Assembly (NCBI GenBank): GCA_965228265.1
Contig: OZ245804.1
Span: forward strand, 1,860,001-1,924,000
Source: GCA-2732755 sp965228265
GTDB lineage: Bacteria; Planctomycetota; Phycisphaerae; Phycisphaerales; UBA1924
DNA: 64,000 bases
Direction of reading: 5' to 3'
How positions within the stretch are numbered: the stretch's first letter is position 1; every line of letters starts with the position of its first letter. Below the pieces are notes generated by a model. That model ran no database searches. It saw nothing but the letters and a program-made list of their open reading frames with translations, and was not told where the DNA came from. The translations under genes and the position numbers were made by a program. Of this stretch, positions 17,677-24,535 are shown in pieces.

Positions 17677-18905
17677 GACCCGTTCGCTCCGGAAGCGTTG
17701 TCGTGAAGGAATTTGATCCGCTCCAGGTACGCCTCGCTCGGCTCCACGCCTCGGCGGGCCATGACGACCTTGGCGGTGTCCATGAAGCGGGGCAGGCGGA
17801 AGGCGGAGACGCCCGCGTCGGTGGCCCAGGTGAAGGCGTCGACGCACCCGACGACGGGCGAGGTGGCGGCCCACATCGCGCCGGTGTGGATGACGGCTCC
17901 GGTCATGATACGCGTCGAGATCGCGAACTTGACGTGGTCGCCCACGATCGAGCCGAGGAAGGTCTGGCCGGTGCGTTCGTGCGAGCCGTTTGATGTCGCT
18001 TTGGCGATGACCTCGGCGTAGGTGTTGAGCAGGTTGGAGTTGTTGGTGCCCGCACCGAAGTTGACCCACTCGCCGACCCACGAGTCGCCCAGATGGCCTT
18101 CGTGGGCTTTGTTGGCCAGGCCCTGGAAGATGGTGCCGCCGACTTCGCCGGCGATCTTGCAGCGGGGGCCGATGGCGGTGTGGGCCTTGATGAGGGCGTG
18201 GTCGAGGATGGAGGAGTCTTCGCCGATGTAGGTCGGTCCCGCGATGATGGCGCCGGGGCGGACGGTCGCGCCGGCTGCGATGACGACGGGGCCCTGGGTG
18301 GTGTCGAAGGTGACGCCGGGCCAGACGTCGGCGCCCGAGCGGATGACAACGGGGTGCGAGCCGCGTTGGAGCGTGCCGGCGGGCAGGCCTGAGCCGGGGA
18401 TCTGTGTCAGGCGTGAGAGGTCGCTCTTGATGCAGGCGTCGCGGAACCGGCGGATGTCCCAGGGCCTGCGGAGCAGGTGGTGCTCCTTGGTCGCGGTGAT
18501 GCCCGAGGTGGGGACTTCGCCTCTGATGATCGCGGCGGCGGCGTCAGGTTTGACGCATGCGAGGACGACGGCGGGCTCGGTGTCTTTCTCGCCGTGGTGT
18601 TCGACGAGGATCGTGCCGGGCTTGATTTTGCTGAGGTCGCCCGGGGGGAGTGGGCAACGTCCGTTGATGAGCAGGACGGAGTCGATGCCGGTGGGCATCT
18701 CGTTGACGGGGAGTTCGTAGGCCTCTTCGACGAGGAGCTTGAGGTGTTCGGGGACAAAGAGGCCCGCGAGTTCGTCGTCATCGCCGAGGAGTTGTTCGAC
18801 GCGTTCGATGGTCGTGGCCGCGCCGGTACGGACAGCAAAGGCGGGCCTCAGATCCGTGAGGGGTGCGAGTCTGCCATTGCCGTCGTCGAAGAGGTACACC
18901 TGCAT
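17673..18905 (-). CDS. GlmU-like sugar nucleotidyltransferase / acyltransferase
   Basis: A 410-residue protein of the alternative GlmU-like group. The N-terminal half (about residues 1-170) is a divergent nucleotidyltransferase-type domain beginning MQVYLFDDG. The C-terminal part (about 195-360) is a left-handed beta-helix built of hexapeptide repeats (for example VWPGVTFD, VRPGAIIAG, ILDHALIKA), as in the acetyltransferase half of GlmU. Such proteins are predicted to supply UDP-GlcNAc-type precursors for the envelope, but the N-terminal catalytic residues are not convincingly canonical, so the exact reaction is uncertain. TACACT lies 6 bases before the ATG, and the stop overlaps the GTG of polA. 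Confidence 0.75.
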   Translation of the reverse strand: MQVYLFDDGNGRLAPLTDLRPAFAVRTGAATTIERVEQLLGDDDELAGLFVPEHLKLLVEEAYELPVNEMPTGIDSVLLINGRCPLPPGDLSKIKPGTILVEHHGEKDTEPAVVLACVKPDAAAAIIRGEVPTSGITATKEHHLLRRPWDIRRFRDACIKSDLSRLTQIPGSGLPAGTLQRGSHPVVIRSGADVWPGVTFDTTQGPVVIAAGATVRPGAIIAGPTYIGEDSSILDHALIKAHTAIGPRCKIAGEVGGTIFQGLANKAHEGHLGDSWVGEWVNFGAGTNNSNLLNTYAEVIAKATSNGSHERTGQTFLGSIVGDHVKFAISTRIMTGAVIHTGAMWAATSPVVGCVDAFTWATDAGVSAFRLPRFMDTAKVVMARRGVEPSEAYLERIKFLHDNASGANGS

Positions 18906-18911
18906 GCCCGG

Positions 18912-18917
18912 AGTGTA
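18912..18917 (-). promoter_or_regulatory. -10-like TACACT before the GlmU-like gene
   Basis: TACACT, then CCGGGC (6 bases), then ATG. It shares a 51-base divergent intergenic region with the HAD gene promoter. It would drive the GlmU-like/polA/membrane-protein operon. Confidence 0.5.
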
Positions 18918-18943
18918 CGTCCCCGCATCGGGCCGGGGGCCGC

Positions 18944-18949
18944 TAGAGT
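18944..18949 (+). promoter_or_regulatory. -10-like TAGAGT before the HAD phosphatase
   Basis: TAGAGT ends 7 bases before the ATG at 18957. No Shine-Dalgarno sequence lies between the two. The region upstream of it is the back of the divergent GlmU-like promoter. Confidence 0.45.
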
Positions 18950-18956
18950 GGCCCGC

Positions 18957-19610
18957 ATGGACGCGTTGATCTTCGATTTTGACGGTGTGATCGCCGATTC
19001 TGAGCCTGTACACGAATGGGCGATCACCCGGGTGGCGGGGATGCTCGGCGTTCCTTTCTCGCATGAGGACTACATGAAACGGGTCATCGGGCTCGATGAC
19101 CGGGACACCTTTCGTGTGATCGCCGAGATGGGCGGGCTCGCGCTGGTGCCCGAACGCCTCGCGGAGGTGGTGTATACCAAGCAGCAGTTTGTGCTGGAGA
19201 TGATCGACAACGGGGAGGTGCGGGCCTTTCCGGGGTCGATCGAGCTGATCCTGTCGGCGGCCCGGGTGATGCCCGTGGCGGTGTGCTCCGGGGCGGCGAG
19301 GGTCGAGATCGAACGAATCCTGAAGCGCTTTGAGATTCTGGATGTCTTTGGTTGCATCGTGACCGCCGACGACGTGGAGAAAGCCAAGCCCGACCCGGCT
19401 GGGTACCGCATGACAGCTCAGAAGCTCGGGGTGGAGCCCGGGCGGTGCGTGACGATCGAGGACACGCCGACGGGCCTGCGGGCTGCCAAGGGCGCGGGGC
19501 TCAAGGCGGTGGGGGTGTGCCACTCCGTCAGCGCCGATGCACTCGGTCAGGCGGATCGCGTTGTGGAGACGACCGAGCAGATCACGCTCGAGATGCTCCG
19601 GGCGATGTAG
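18957..19610 (+). CDS. HAD-superfamily phosphatase/phosphomutase
   Basis: A 217-residue haloacid dehalogenase-type hydrolase. Motif I DFDGV, with nucleophile Asp7 and acid Asp9, is followed by the helical cap domain seen in beta-phosphoglucomutase-like members (residues of about 15-90). Motif II is the CSGAA segment, motif III the Lys in KAKPDP, and motif IV the acidic pair in TIEDTPTGLRAA. The likely activity is dephosphorylation or isomerisation of a small phosphorylated sugar or metabolite; the cap gives no firm substrate. The start is the ATG immediately before ALIFDFDG; the frame is open upstream but there it crosses the divergent gene. The next gene, mreD, converges from the right. Confidence 0.88.
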   Translation: MDALIFDFDGVIADSEPVHEWAITRVAGMLGVPFSHEDYMKRVIGLDDRDTFRVIAEMGGLALVPERLAEVVYTKQQFVLEMIDNGEVRAFPGSIELILSAARVMPVAVCSGAARVEIERILKRFEILDVFGCIVTADDVEKAKPDPAGYRMTAQKLGVEPGRCVTIEDTPTGLRAAKGAGLKAVGVCHSVSADALGQADRVVETTEQITLEMLRAM

Positions 19611-19630
19611 GGTGACACGTATTGATCGAG

Positions 19631-19650
19631 CCCCTCGCGCAAGCGAGGGG
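19631..19650. terminator. GCAA-loop hairpin after the HAD gene
   Basis: CCCCTCGC / GCGAGGGG, a perfect 8-bp stem closed by a GCAA tetraloop, lies 20 bases past the HAD stop and between convergent genes. There is no T-run, so it is either a stability hairpin or a factor-assisted terminator. The inner GCGCAAGCGAGGG resembles a planctomycete-type intergenic repeat (compare 59587-59649). Confidence 0.5.
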
Positions 19651-19678
19651 AGAGAAGCGAAATGCGTTGCGAGATATT

Positions 19679-19718
19679 CCCTCACCCCAACCCTTTCCCC
19701 CAAGGGGAGAGGGAGCAG
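19679..19718. repeat. B-type palindromic repeat copy beside mreD
   Basis: CCCTCACCCCAACCCTTTCC followed by CCCAAGGGGAGAGGGAGCAG is nearly identical to the B1 part of the polA insertion. It ends one base before the mreD stop complement (19720). It could fold as a hairpin downstream of mreD and act as its terminator. Confidence 0.75.
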
Positions 19719-19719
19719 A

Positions 19720-20286
19720 TTATCGCCGACTCATCGTGTATCGCCCGGTGTGTGGGGCATCGAAGCCGAAGAGTGTGGCGGTGGCGCGCAGCGGCCACCA
19801 CAGCACGAGCGCGGGGGCCGCGGAGTAAGCCGCGATGAAGAGGCGCTGGGTGAGCTGGCTACCCGCGTGGAATCCGATGGGGTCGTAGAGCTCGCGCGCG
19901 CCGAATGCAGCGGTCACGACGATCTGCCAGACCATGCCTGCCAGTGGTGTGAGGACGATGAGTGTGACGGGCGAATTCAGGAAGACGAGCCCGCGTGCAC
20001 CGAGCACGAGCTGGCTTGCCAGGACCATGCCCAGCGCATTGGGACCGGGGATGATCGCGGTGCCGCCCCCGGGGAGTGTGACGGGCGAGGTGAGGTCGAT
20101 CAGGAGCCCGGCGATGATGGCCGCGGTGGTGCTGACGCGTGGGCGAGCGAAGAGCCCGACGAAGACCACCAGCGGGAGCACGAAGCTCGGCGCGACGCCA
20201 GTATCGCCGATGCGCAGCACGCCGCGCAGCCCGACCTCGAGCCCGACGAGCAGCCAGAGCGCAACGGCGTATACACCCCAGCTCAT
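19720..20286 (-). CDS. mreD: rod-shape membrane protein MreD
   Basis: A 188-residue integral membrane protein with about five hydrophobic segments and very few charged residues apart from the ends. It is identified as MreD mainly by position: it starts in an ATGA overlap with mreC (20283-20286), and the order mreB-mreC-mreD is the standard morphogenesis operon. Sequence conservation in this family is low, but a short hydrophobic start, the DLTSP-type motif after the third segment and the basic C-terminus fit. It probably anchors the elongasome with MreC. Base 20286 is chosen over open sequence further upstream because that part lies within mreC. Confidence 0.8.
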   Translation of the reverse strand: MSWGVYAVALWLLVGLEVGLRGVLRIGDTGVAPSFVLPLVVFVGLFARPRVSTTAAIIAGLLIDLTSPVTLPGGGTAIIPGPNALGMVLASQLVLGARGLVFLNSPVTLIVLTPLAGMVWQIVVTAAFGARELYDPIGFHAGSQLTQRLFIAAYSAAPALVLWWPLRATATLFGFDAPHTGRYTMSRR

Positions 20287-21134
20287 GACCCGCTCCCCGG
20301 CACGCGGACGACAACACTTGAGACCCTGCGTGTGTCCACGATGGGCGTGACAGTGACGACCTGACGCAGCGGGCTCTGGGGCGAGGGCTCGACAGCGGTG
20401 ATCGAGCCGACAATCAGTCCCTCGTGACCGACCCAGTTCTCGTCGCTGAGTTTGGCGATCTGTCCGACTTCTGCGACGCGTGGGGTCTGTTCGAGCCCTT
20501 CGGTGACGTAGCGCCCCGGGCCCTTGAGTGTGCCTTCGCCGGTGGGGGTGAGGTCGAAGAAGAGCTCGGTCTTGGTGCCGTCTTCTTCGTAGATCTGCAC
20601 CATGAGTGTTTCGGCGTTCTGGTCGGTGATGGGCAGGACGTCGCACATGGCGTCGTCGAGGTTGACGATGCGTCCGAGTAGATGCTGCCCTCGGACGGAG
20701 GCGACGCTGCCCGGCTCGATGCCGTCGCGTCGTCCCGAGCGGAGGCGGAGGAGTCGGCCTGTCGGGTCAGTTGTGCCGGCGATGACGCTCGTGGTGAGCA
20801 GTCTCATGGGTTCGGTTTGAGTGCTTCGCACGCCGCTGAGTTCCTCGACCTGCCTGCGGAGTCTGGCGTTGTCCTGCTCGAGCCTGTGGACGAGTGCGCG
20901 GAGCTGGTCGATCTGACCGACGAGCGGTTCGGGGTGCTGAGCGGGTTCGGCCTTGACGAGCCAGTCGCCTGCGACCTTGACGAGGTCCGCGGGTGGCGAG
21001 GTGAGTCGCTGTGTGATGCGTCCGGGCACGCGTGCCCAATTCAGCATGCGCGCGGGGAGAAAGGTGGTGACAACCATCGCGCAGATCGAGAGTGCGAGCA
21101 CCCGGCTTGCTGTCACGAGTCCGCGTCTGGACAC
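20283..21134 (-). CDS. mreC: rod-shape-determining protein MreC
   Basis: A 283-residue bitopic protein: short cytoplasmic start, one membrane segment (about residues 9-27), a coiled coil (about 70-100, LRALVHRLEQDNARLRRQVEEL) and the paired beta-barrel periplasmic domain characteristic of MreC. The barrel contains the landmarks LRLRSGRRDGI, LLGRIV and GLIVGSI. It links cytoplasmic MreB filaments to periplasmic wall synthesis. The start is a GTG with a strong AGGAGG eight bases upstream. It follows mreB after 36 bases and overlaps mreD, so the three are one operon. Confidence 0.9.
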   Translation of the reverse strand: MSRRGLVTASRVLALSICAMVVTTFLPARMLNWARVPGRITQRLTSPPADLVKVAGDWLVKAEPAQHPEPLVGQIDQLRALVHRLEQDNARLRRQVEELSGVRSTQTEPMRLLTTSVIAGTTDPTGRLLRLRSGRRDGIEPGSVASVRGQHLLGRIVNLDDAMCDVLPITDQNAETLMVQIYEEDGTKTELFFDLTPTGEGTLKGPGRYVTEGLEQTPRVAEVGQIAKLSDENWVGHEGLIVGSITAVEPSPQSPLRQVVTVTPIVDTRRVSSVVVRVPGSGS

Positions 21135-21170
21135 CGCGGCGCCTCCTGGTCCGATGCCGATGGGCCGGCG

Positions 21171-22232
21171 CTAGAGATCGAGATCGTTCTCCAGGACTTC
21201 CTTCCATTCCTCGAGGTGCTCGAGGAAGATGGCGGTCCCTCGCGCGACACAGGTCAGCGGATCCTCCGCGACACGCACCGACAGGCCCGTGGCCTTGTAG
21301 AGCACCGTGGGCAGCCCGCGGAGCAGAGCGCCGCCGCCGGCGAGCGTGATGCCGTTCTCGACGAGATCGGCGGCCAGTTCGGGCTCGGCCCGTTCGAGTG
21401 TGCGGACGACCGTGTCGATGATGGCGTTGACCGGTTCCTGCAGGGCCTCGCGGATCTCGGCGGCGCTGATGGTTGCCTTGCGGGGCAGGCCCGAGATCAT
21501 GTCCCGGCCTCGCACGTCGATCGAGCCCTCTTCGTCTTCGCGTTCGCTCTCGGCTGCCGAGCCGATCTCGATTTTGATGCGCTCGGCGGTCTGCTCACCG
21601 ACCATGAGGTTGTAGGTGCGCTTGAGGTAGTTGATGATCGCCTCGTCCATGTCGTCGCCGGCGACGCGGACGGATTCGCACACGGCGATGTCGGCGAGCG
21701 ACATGATGGCGACTTCGGTCGTGCCGCCGCCGATGTCGACGATCATGCTCGCCGTGGCCTCGGCAAACGGGAGGCCCGCGCCGATGGCGGCTGCCATGGG
21801 TTCTTCGATGAGGTATGTCCGGCTCGCGCCAGCGCGATCGGCGGAATCGGTGACGGCTCGCTTCTCAACGGCGGTGATGCCGCTGGGCACACTGATGACG
21901 ACGCGCGGACGCACAAAGTTGTACTTGCCGCGGACCTTGTTGATGAAGTAGCCGAGCATGGCCTCGGTGATCTCGAAGTCGCTGATGACGCCGTCTTTGA
22001 GCGGGCGGATCGCGGTGATCGAGCCGGGCGTTTTGCCGAGCATCTCTTTGGCGTACCAGCCGACGGCCTGTCCGCCCTTGAGCACCTGGTTTGTGCCCTT
22101 GCGCACGGCGACCACGCTCGGCTCATTGAGGACAATGCCCTGCCCTCGTACGGCGACGAGGGTGTTGCAGGTCCCGAGATCGATCCCGAGGTCGAGGCTG
22201 AAGTACTTGAGCAGTCGGTCGAGCAGCTCCAC
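21171..22232 (-). CDS. mreB: actin-like shape-determining protein MreB
   Basis: A 353-residue actin-family ATPase close to the usual MreB length (about 345). Phosphate-1 motif DLGIDLGTCNT is at residues 14-24, followed by the usual VLNEPSVVA. Phosphate-2 is VDIGGGTTEVA, and the adenosine motif is ITLAGGGALLRGL near the C-terminus. The segment around residues 225-245 is acidic (SESERED-like), slightly longer than in E. coli. The protein polymerises under the membrane to guide lateral wall growth. The start is a GTG with only a poor AGGGAG very close to it. TATAGT at 22304-22309 is a plausible -10 with a leader of about 65 bases. Confidence 0.95.
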   Translation of the reverse strand: MELLDRLLKYFSLDLGIDLGTCNTLVAVRGQGIVLNEPSVVAVRKGTNQVLKGGQAVGWYAKEMLGKTPGSITAIRPLKDGVISDFEITEAMLGYFINKVRGKYNFVRPRVVISVPSGITAVEKRAVTDSADRAGASRTYLIEEPMAAAIGAGLPFAEATASMIVDIGGGTTEVAIMSLADIAVCESVRVAGDDMDEAIINYLKRTYNLMVGEQTAERIKIEIGSAAESEREDEEGSIDVRGRDMISGLPRKATISAAEIREALQEPVNAIIDTVVRTLERAEPELAADLVENGITLAGGGALLRGLPTVLYKATGLSVRVAEDPLTCVARGTAIFLEHLEEWKEVLENDLDL

Positions 22233-22303
22233 GCTCCCTTACTGAAACTGAACGCTCGGCCAATCCTCGGCGAATCCAAACGCCCCCGATCCGAGCAGGC
22301 ATG

Positions 22304-22309
22304 ACTATA
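22304..22309 (-). promoter_or_regulatory. -10-like TATAGT upstream of mreBCD
   Basis: TATAGT on the minus strand, about 72 bases before the mreB GTG, in a 215-base gene-free interval. It is the best -10 match there and would give a conventional leadered mRNA, unlike the neighbouring operons. Confidence 0.4.
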
Positions 22310-22353
22310 TCCGACAGCGGGCGATGTTCGCTTCCTGCGGGAAAGCTGGGGGC

Positions 22354-22395
22354 AAAAACAACGCCGGCGGCTGCTCGGGAGAGCTCGCCGCCGGC
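22354..22395 (-). terminator. rho-independent terminator of the coiled-coil gene
   Basis: Read on the minus strand, GCCGGCGGC (22387-22395) and GCCGCCGGC (22363-22371) form a 9-bp perfect stem with a 15-base loop. GTTG and TTTTT follow. It lies about 52 bases past the stop of the coiled-coil gene and just before the mreB promoter region. Confidence 0.75.
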
Positions 22396-22447
22396 AGCGG
22401 GGTTGATCTTGTCGGTGACCCGTTCGGTGTCGGGCCCACCCCCGGAG

Positions 22448-23416
22448 TTAGTTGGTCCGAGCACGGACCGAGGGGATCTCGATCGCGGCCTCGGGCTGAC
22501 CCACCTCGATCTCGCCGGCCGGGCCACCGATCGGGCCGAGATCCTCGAAGGGGTTGGAGTGGACCTCGTAGGTCTCCTCGCCCCGGGTCTCGGCGTCGAT
22601 CTGGACACGGGCCCGCTCGATGTAGCGCTCATCCGAGCTGCGGGTGGCCAGCGAGGCCATCCGGGATTCCTGCTCGGCCCGGATCTTGGCGATGCGGCTC
22701 GTGACCTGGTCCAGGCTGTCGGCCTGGAAGGGGCTGATCGAGTCGATCGTCTTCTGACGCTTCTCGAGCATGGTGAGCAGACGCTCGTTGCGGCTGACCG
22801 CGTCGATCTGCTGGTCGAGCTGCCAGAGCTGGCTCTGGAAGTCGGCTCGCTCGGTTTCGAGCGTGGTCAGCAGCTCGCCGAGGTGCTGCTCCTGCTGCTT
22901 GAGGAAGCCCATGTCGCGGTCAAGCTCGCCCGTGCGGGTTGCGTACGAGTCACGCAGTCGGCGAATCTTCTCGGCCTTGGCGTAGGCCTCTTCGAGGTTG
23001 AGCTTGGTGTTGTTGTGCCACACGCGAACGACGCGGTAGCTGTCGCCCCGGGCGGCCTCGCCCTGCGAGATCAGTTCCTGCAGGCTGGAGAGGTCGTTGT
23101 CGGCGAGCGCGACGACGCGTGCGGCGACGGCCCGCTCGTGCTCGAACTGCGCGAGCTGGGTTTGCAGCTCGGTCAGATCGCTGCGCACGGTGGCGATCTT
23201 CTTGGGGTACTGCGCTTCGAGTGAGCGGAGCTGCTCGCGGAGCGCGACGGGATCATCGACGTTGTTGGTGATGATCGTGGAGATGTTGGTGCCTGCCTGG
23301 TGGGCAACAGCGCGGGCGCTGCCTGGGCTGACGGCCTCGGCGACCACAAAAGCCGCGCCGGCCCCCAATGCCGTGATGACGCCAACTCGAACGACGTTGC
23401 AAACGATACCGGCCAT
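22448..23416 (-). CDS. membrane-anchored or exported coiled-coil protein
   Basis: A 322-residue protein with an N-terminal hydrophobic segment (about residues 8-28) that could be a signal anchor. Long heptad-type helices follow from about residue 55 to 275 (LRSLEAQYPKKIATVRSDL, LETERADFQSQLWQLDQQ), and then an acidic, proline-containing tail. It belongs to no family I can name; coiled-coil proteins of this layout are common in planctomycetes. The ATG has a strong AAGGAGG seven bases upstream. It is transcribed divergently from the sigma/kinase pair across a 315-base intergenic region, so a link to that regulatory module is possible but unproven. A clear terminator follows it. Confidence 0.7.
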   Translation of the reverse strand: MAGIVCNVVRVGVITALGAGAAFVVAEAVSPGSARAVAHQAGTNISTIITNNVDDPVALREQLRSLEAQYPKKIATVRSDLTELQTQLAQFEHERAVAARVVALADNDLSSLQELISQGEAARGDSYRVVRVWHNNTKLNLEEAYAKAEKIRRLRDSYATRTGELDRDMGFLKQQEQHLGELLTTLETERADFQSQLWQLDQQIDAVSRNERLLTMLEKRQKTIDSISPFQADSLDQVTSRIAKIRAEQESRMASLATRSSDERYIERARVQIDAETRGEETYEVHSNPFEDLGPIGGPAGEIEVGQPEAAIEIPSVRARTN

Positions 23417-23731
23417 GGTGGGGCCTCCTTCTCAGACGTGTGCCTCCGGGACTTTGGCTTTCCTCCGCCACGTTGCCCGGCTTGGTTCTGGTACGGGAGG
23501 CTTGTTGGGGACCCATCCCGCCTGATTTCACAGCGGATCGCGAGAATTACGAAAAAGCATTTGGAGCCACTGGGTGAGCGGAATCCGGTACAATCGACAG
23601 GCCCAGAACCTGCACACCGCGAAAGGAATCGGGGCCGGGACGGAAGAAGCTTCCGTCGGGAGGCAGACGGAGCGTCGGCGACGAGGCCGGGGTTTCGCGG
23701 GGCTGCCCCCTGATTGCAGCGGGGACAGACC
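23417..23731. other. gene-free divergent control region
   Basis: These 315 bases separate the coiled-coil gene from the sigma factor gene. TACAAT at 23589-23594 is a good -10 match for the plus-strand operon, with a weak GCCACT at -35 and a predicted leader of about 130 bases. On the minus side a leader of up to about 100 bases precedes the coiled-coil gene. The long untranslated stretches on both sides suggest regulation at this locus. I see no further gene, RNA or repeat in it. Confidence 0.45.
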
Positions 23732-24493
23732 ATGCTCACGAATGTGACCACGGGGTTCATCGACCGCCTACGTGGCAACGACGAGGCCGCCTGGTACGAA
23801 CTCTGGGAGACCTTCGGGCCCGTTTTACGCGCCCAGCTCACGAAATGGGGCAGGGGCCGGATCGGCGCCGAAACCGTGCGTGATCTCTCGCAGGAGACGC
23901 TTGCGGCGTTATCGGGCTCGATCGATCGGTACGACCCGTCGCGCGGGGCGCGGTTCAGCACGTGGCTGCTGGCGATCGCCAAGCATGTGCTGGGCGACGA
24001 GATGGATAAGAGGATGGCGCTCAAGCGGGGTTCGGGCAAACGCGGCGCGAGCTTCGAGGAGGCCTGGATGACCGCGGCTCCCGAGATGGGTGTCGACGAG
24101 GAATACGAGGCGGCTGTCTTTCGCGCCAAGGTCGAGGCGGCGCTCCGAAACGTCGAGAAAAAGGCGGATTTCGTGGATTTCTCGATCTACCGGATGCGTG
24201 TGCTCGACGGCCTGCCCGGTAAGGAAGTCGCGGGACAGGTGGGTGTCAGCGAGCCGACGATCTCAAGGCGTCTGACGAAGGTCCGCGAGCTTCTCCGCGT
24301 CGAGATGCGCGAGGTGATCGGGAAGTTCAGCTTCACCGAGGAGGAATTGGAGGAAGCGAAACGAAACGGAGTCGAGCTGAATCCCAGCAAGGCGGACGAT
24401 GGGCTCTTTGATGAGGCCATCGCAGAGATCTGTCATCAGCAGCAGGAGCTCCGCCGGCGGGACGAGGAATCGGCCAGACTCGGCGGCCCCTGA
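23732..24493 (+). CDS. ECF-type RNA polymerase sigma factor with C-terminal extension
   Basis: A 253-residue sigma-70 family protein. Region 2 covers about residues 10-90 and includes RDLSQETLAALSGSIDRYDP and FSTWLLAIAKHV. Region 4 is near residues 145-190 (LPGKEVAGQVGVSEPTISR, a helix-turn-helix). About 60 extra residues, rich in E and Q, follow, longer than in classical ECF factors. I start it at ATG 23732, which has GGGGA upstream; a TTG 18 bases earlier is possible. It lies 42 bases before a membrane Ser/Thr kinase, the pairing known for the planctomycete STK-associated ECF groups, where the kinase is thought to control sigma activity. No anti-sigma factor is adjacent. Confidence 0.88.
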   Translation: MLTNVTTGFIDRLRGNDEAAWYELWETFGPVLRAQLTKWGRGRIGAETVRDLSQETLAALSGSIDRYDPSRGARFSTWLLAIAKHVLGDEMDKRMALKRGSGKRGASFEEAWMTAAPEMGVDEEYEAAVFRAKVEAALRNVEKKADFVDFSIYRMRVLDGLPGKEVAGQVGVSEPTISRRLTKVRELLRVEMREVIGKFSFTEEELEEAKRNGVELNPSKADDGLFDEAIAEICHQQQELRRRDEESARLGGP

Positions 24494-24535
24494 CACGCGA
24501 CGCGCCTTGCGACACGCCCGTCAAAGGAGGGTGAG

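Noticed and set aside
15931..17706. Nearly 600-codon plus-strand frame opposite polA
   Set aside because: It mirrors the polA codons, has extreme G/E/V/D composition, and has no start signal or family resemblance.
17677..18081. Longer N-terminus for PolA
   Set aside because: The extra 135 codons read out of frame across the GlmU-like gene; PolA homology begins at the GTGA overlap.
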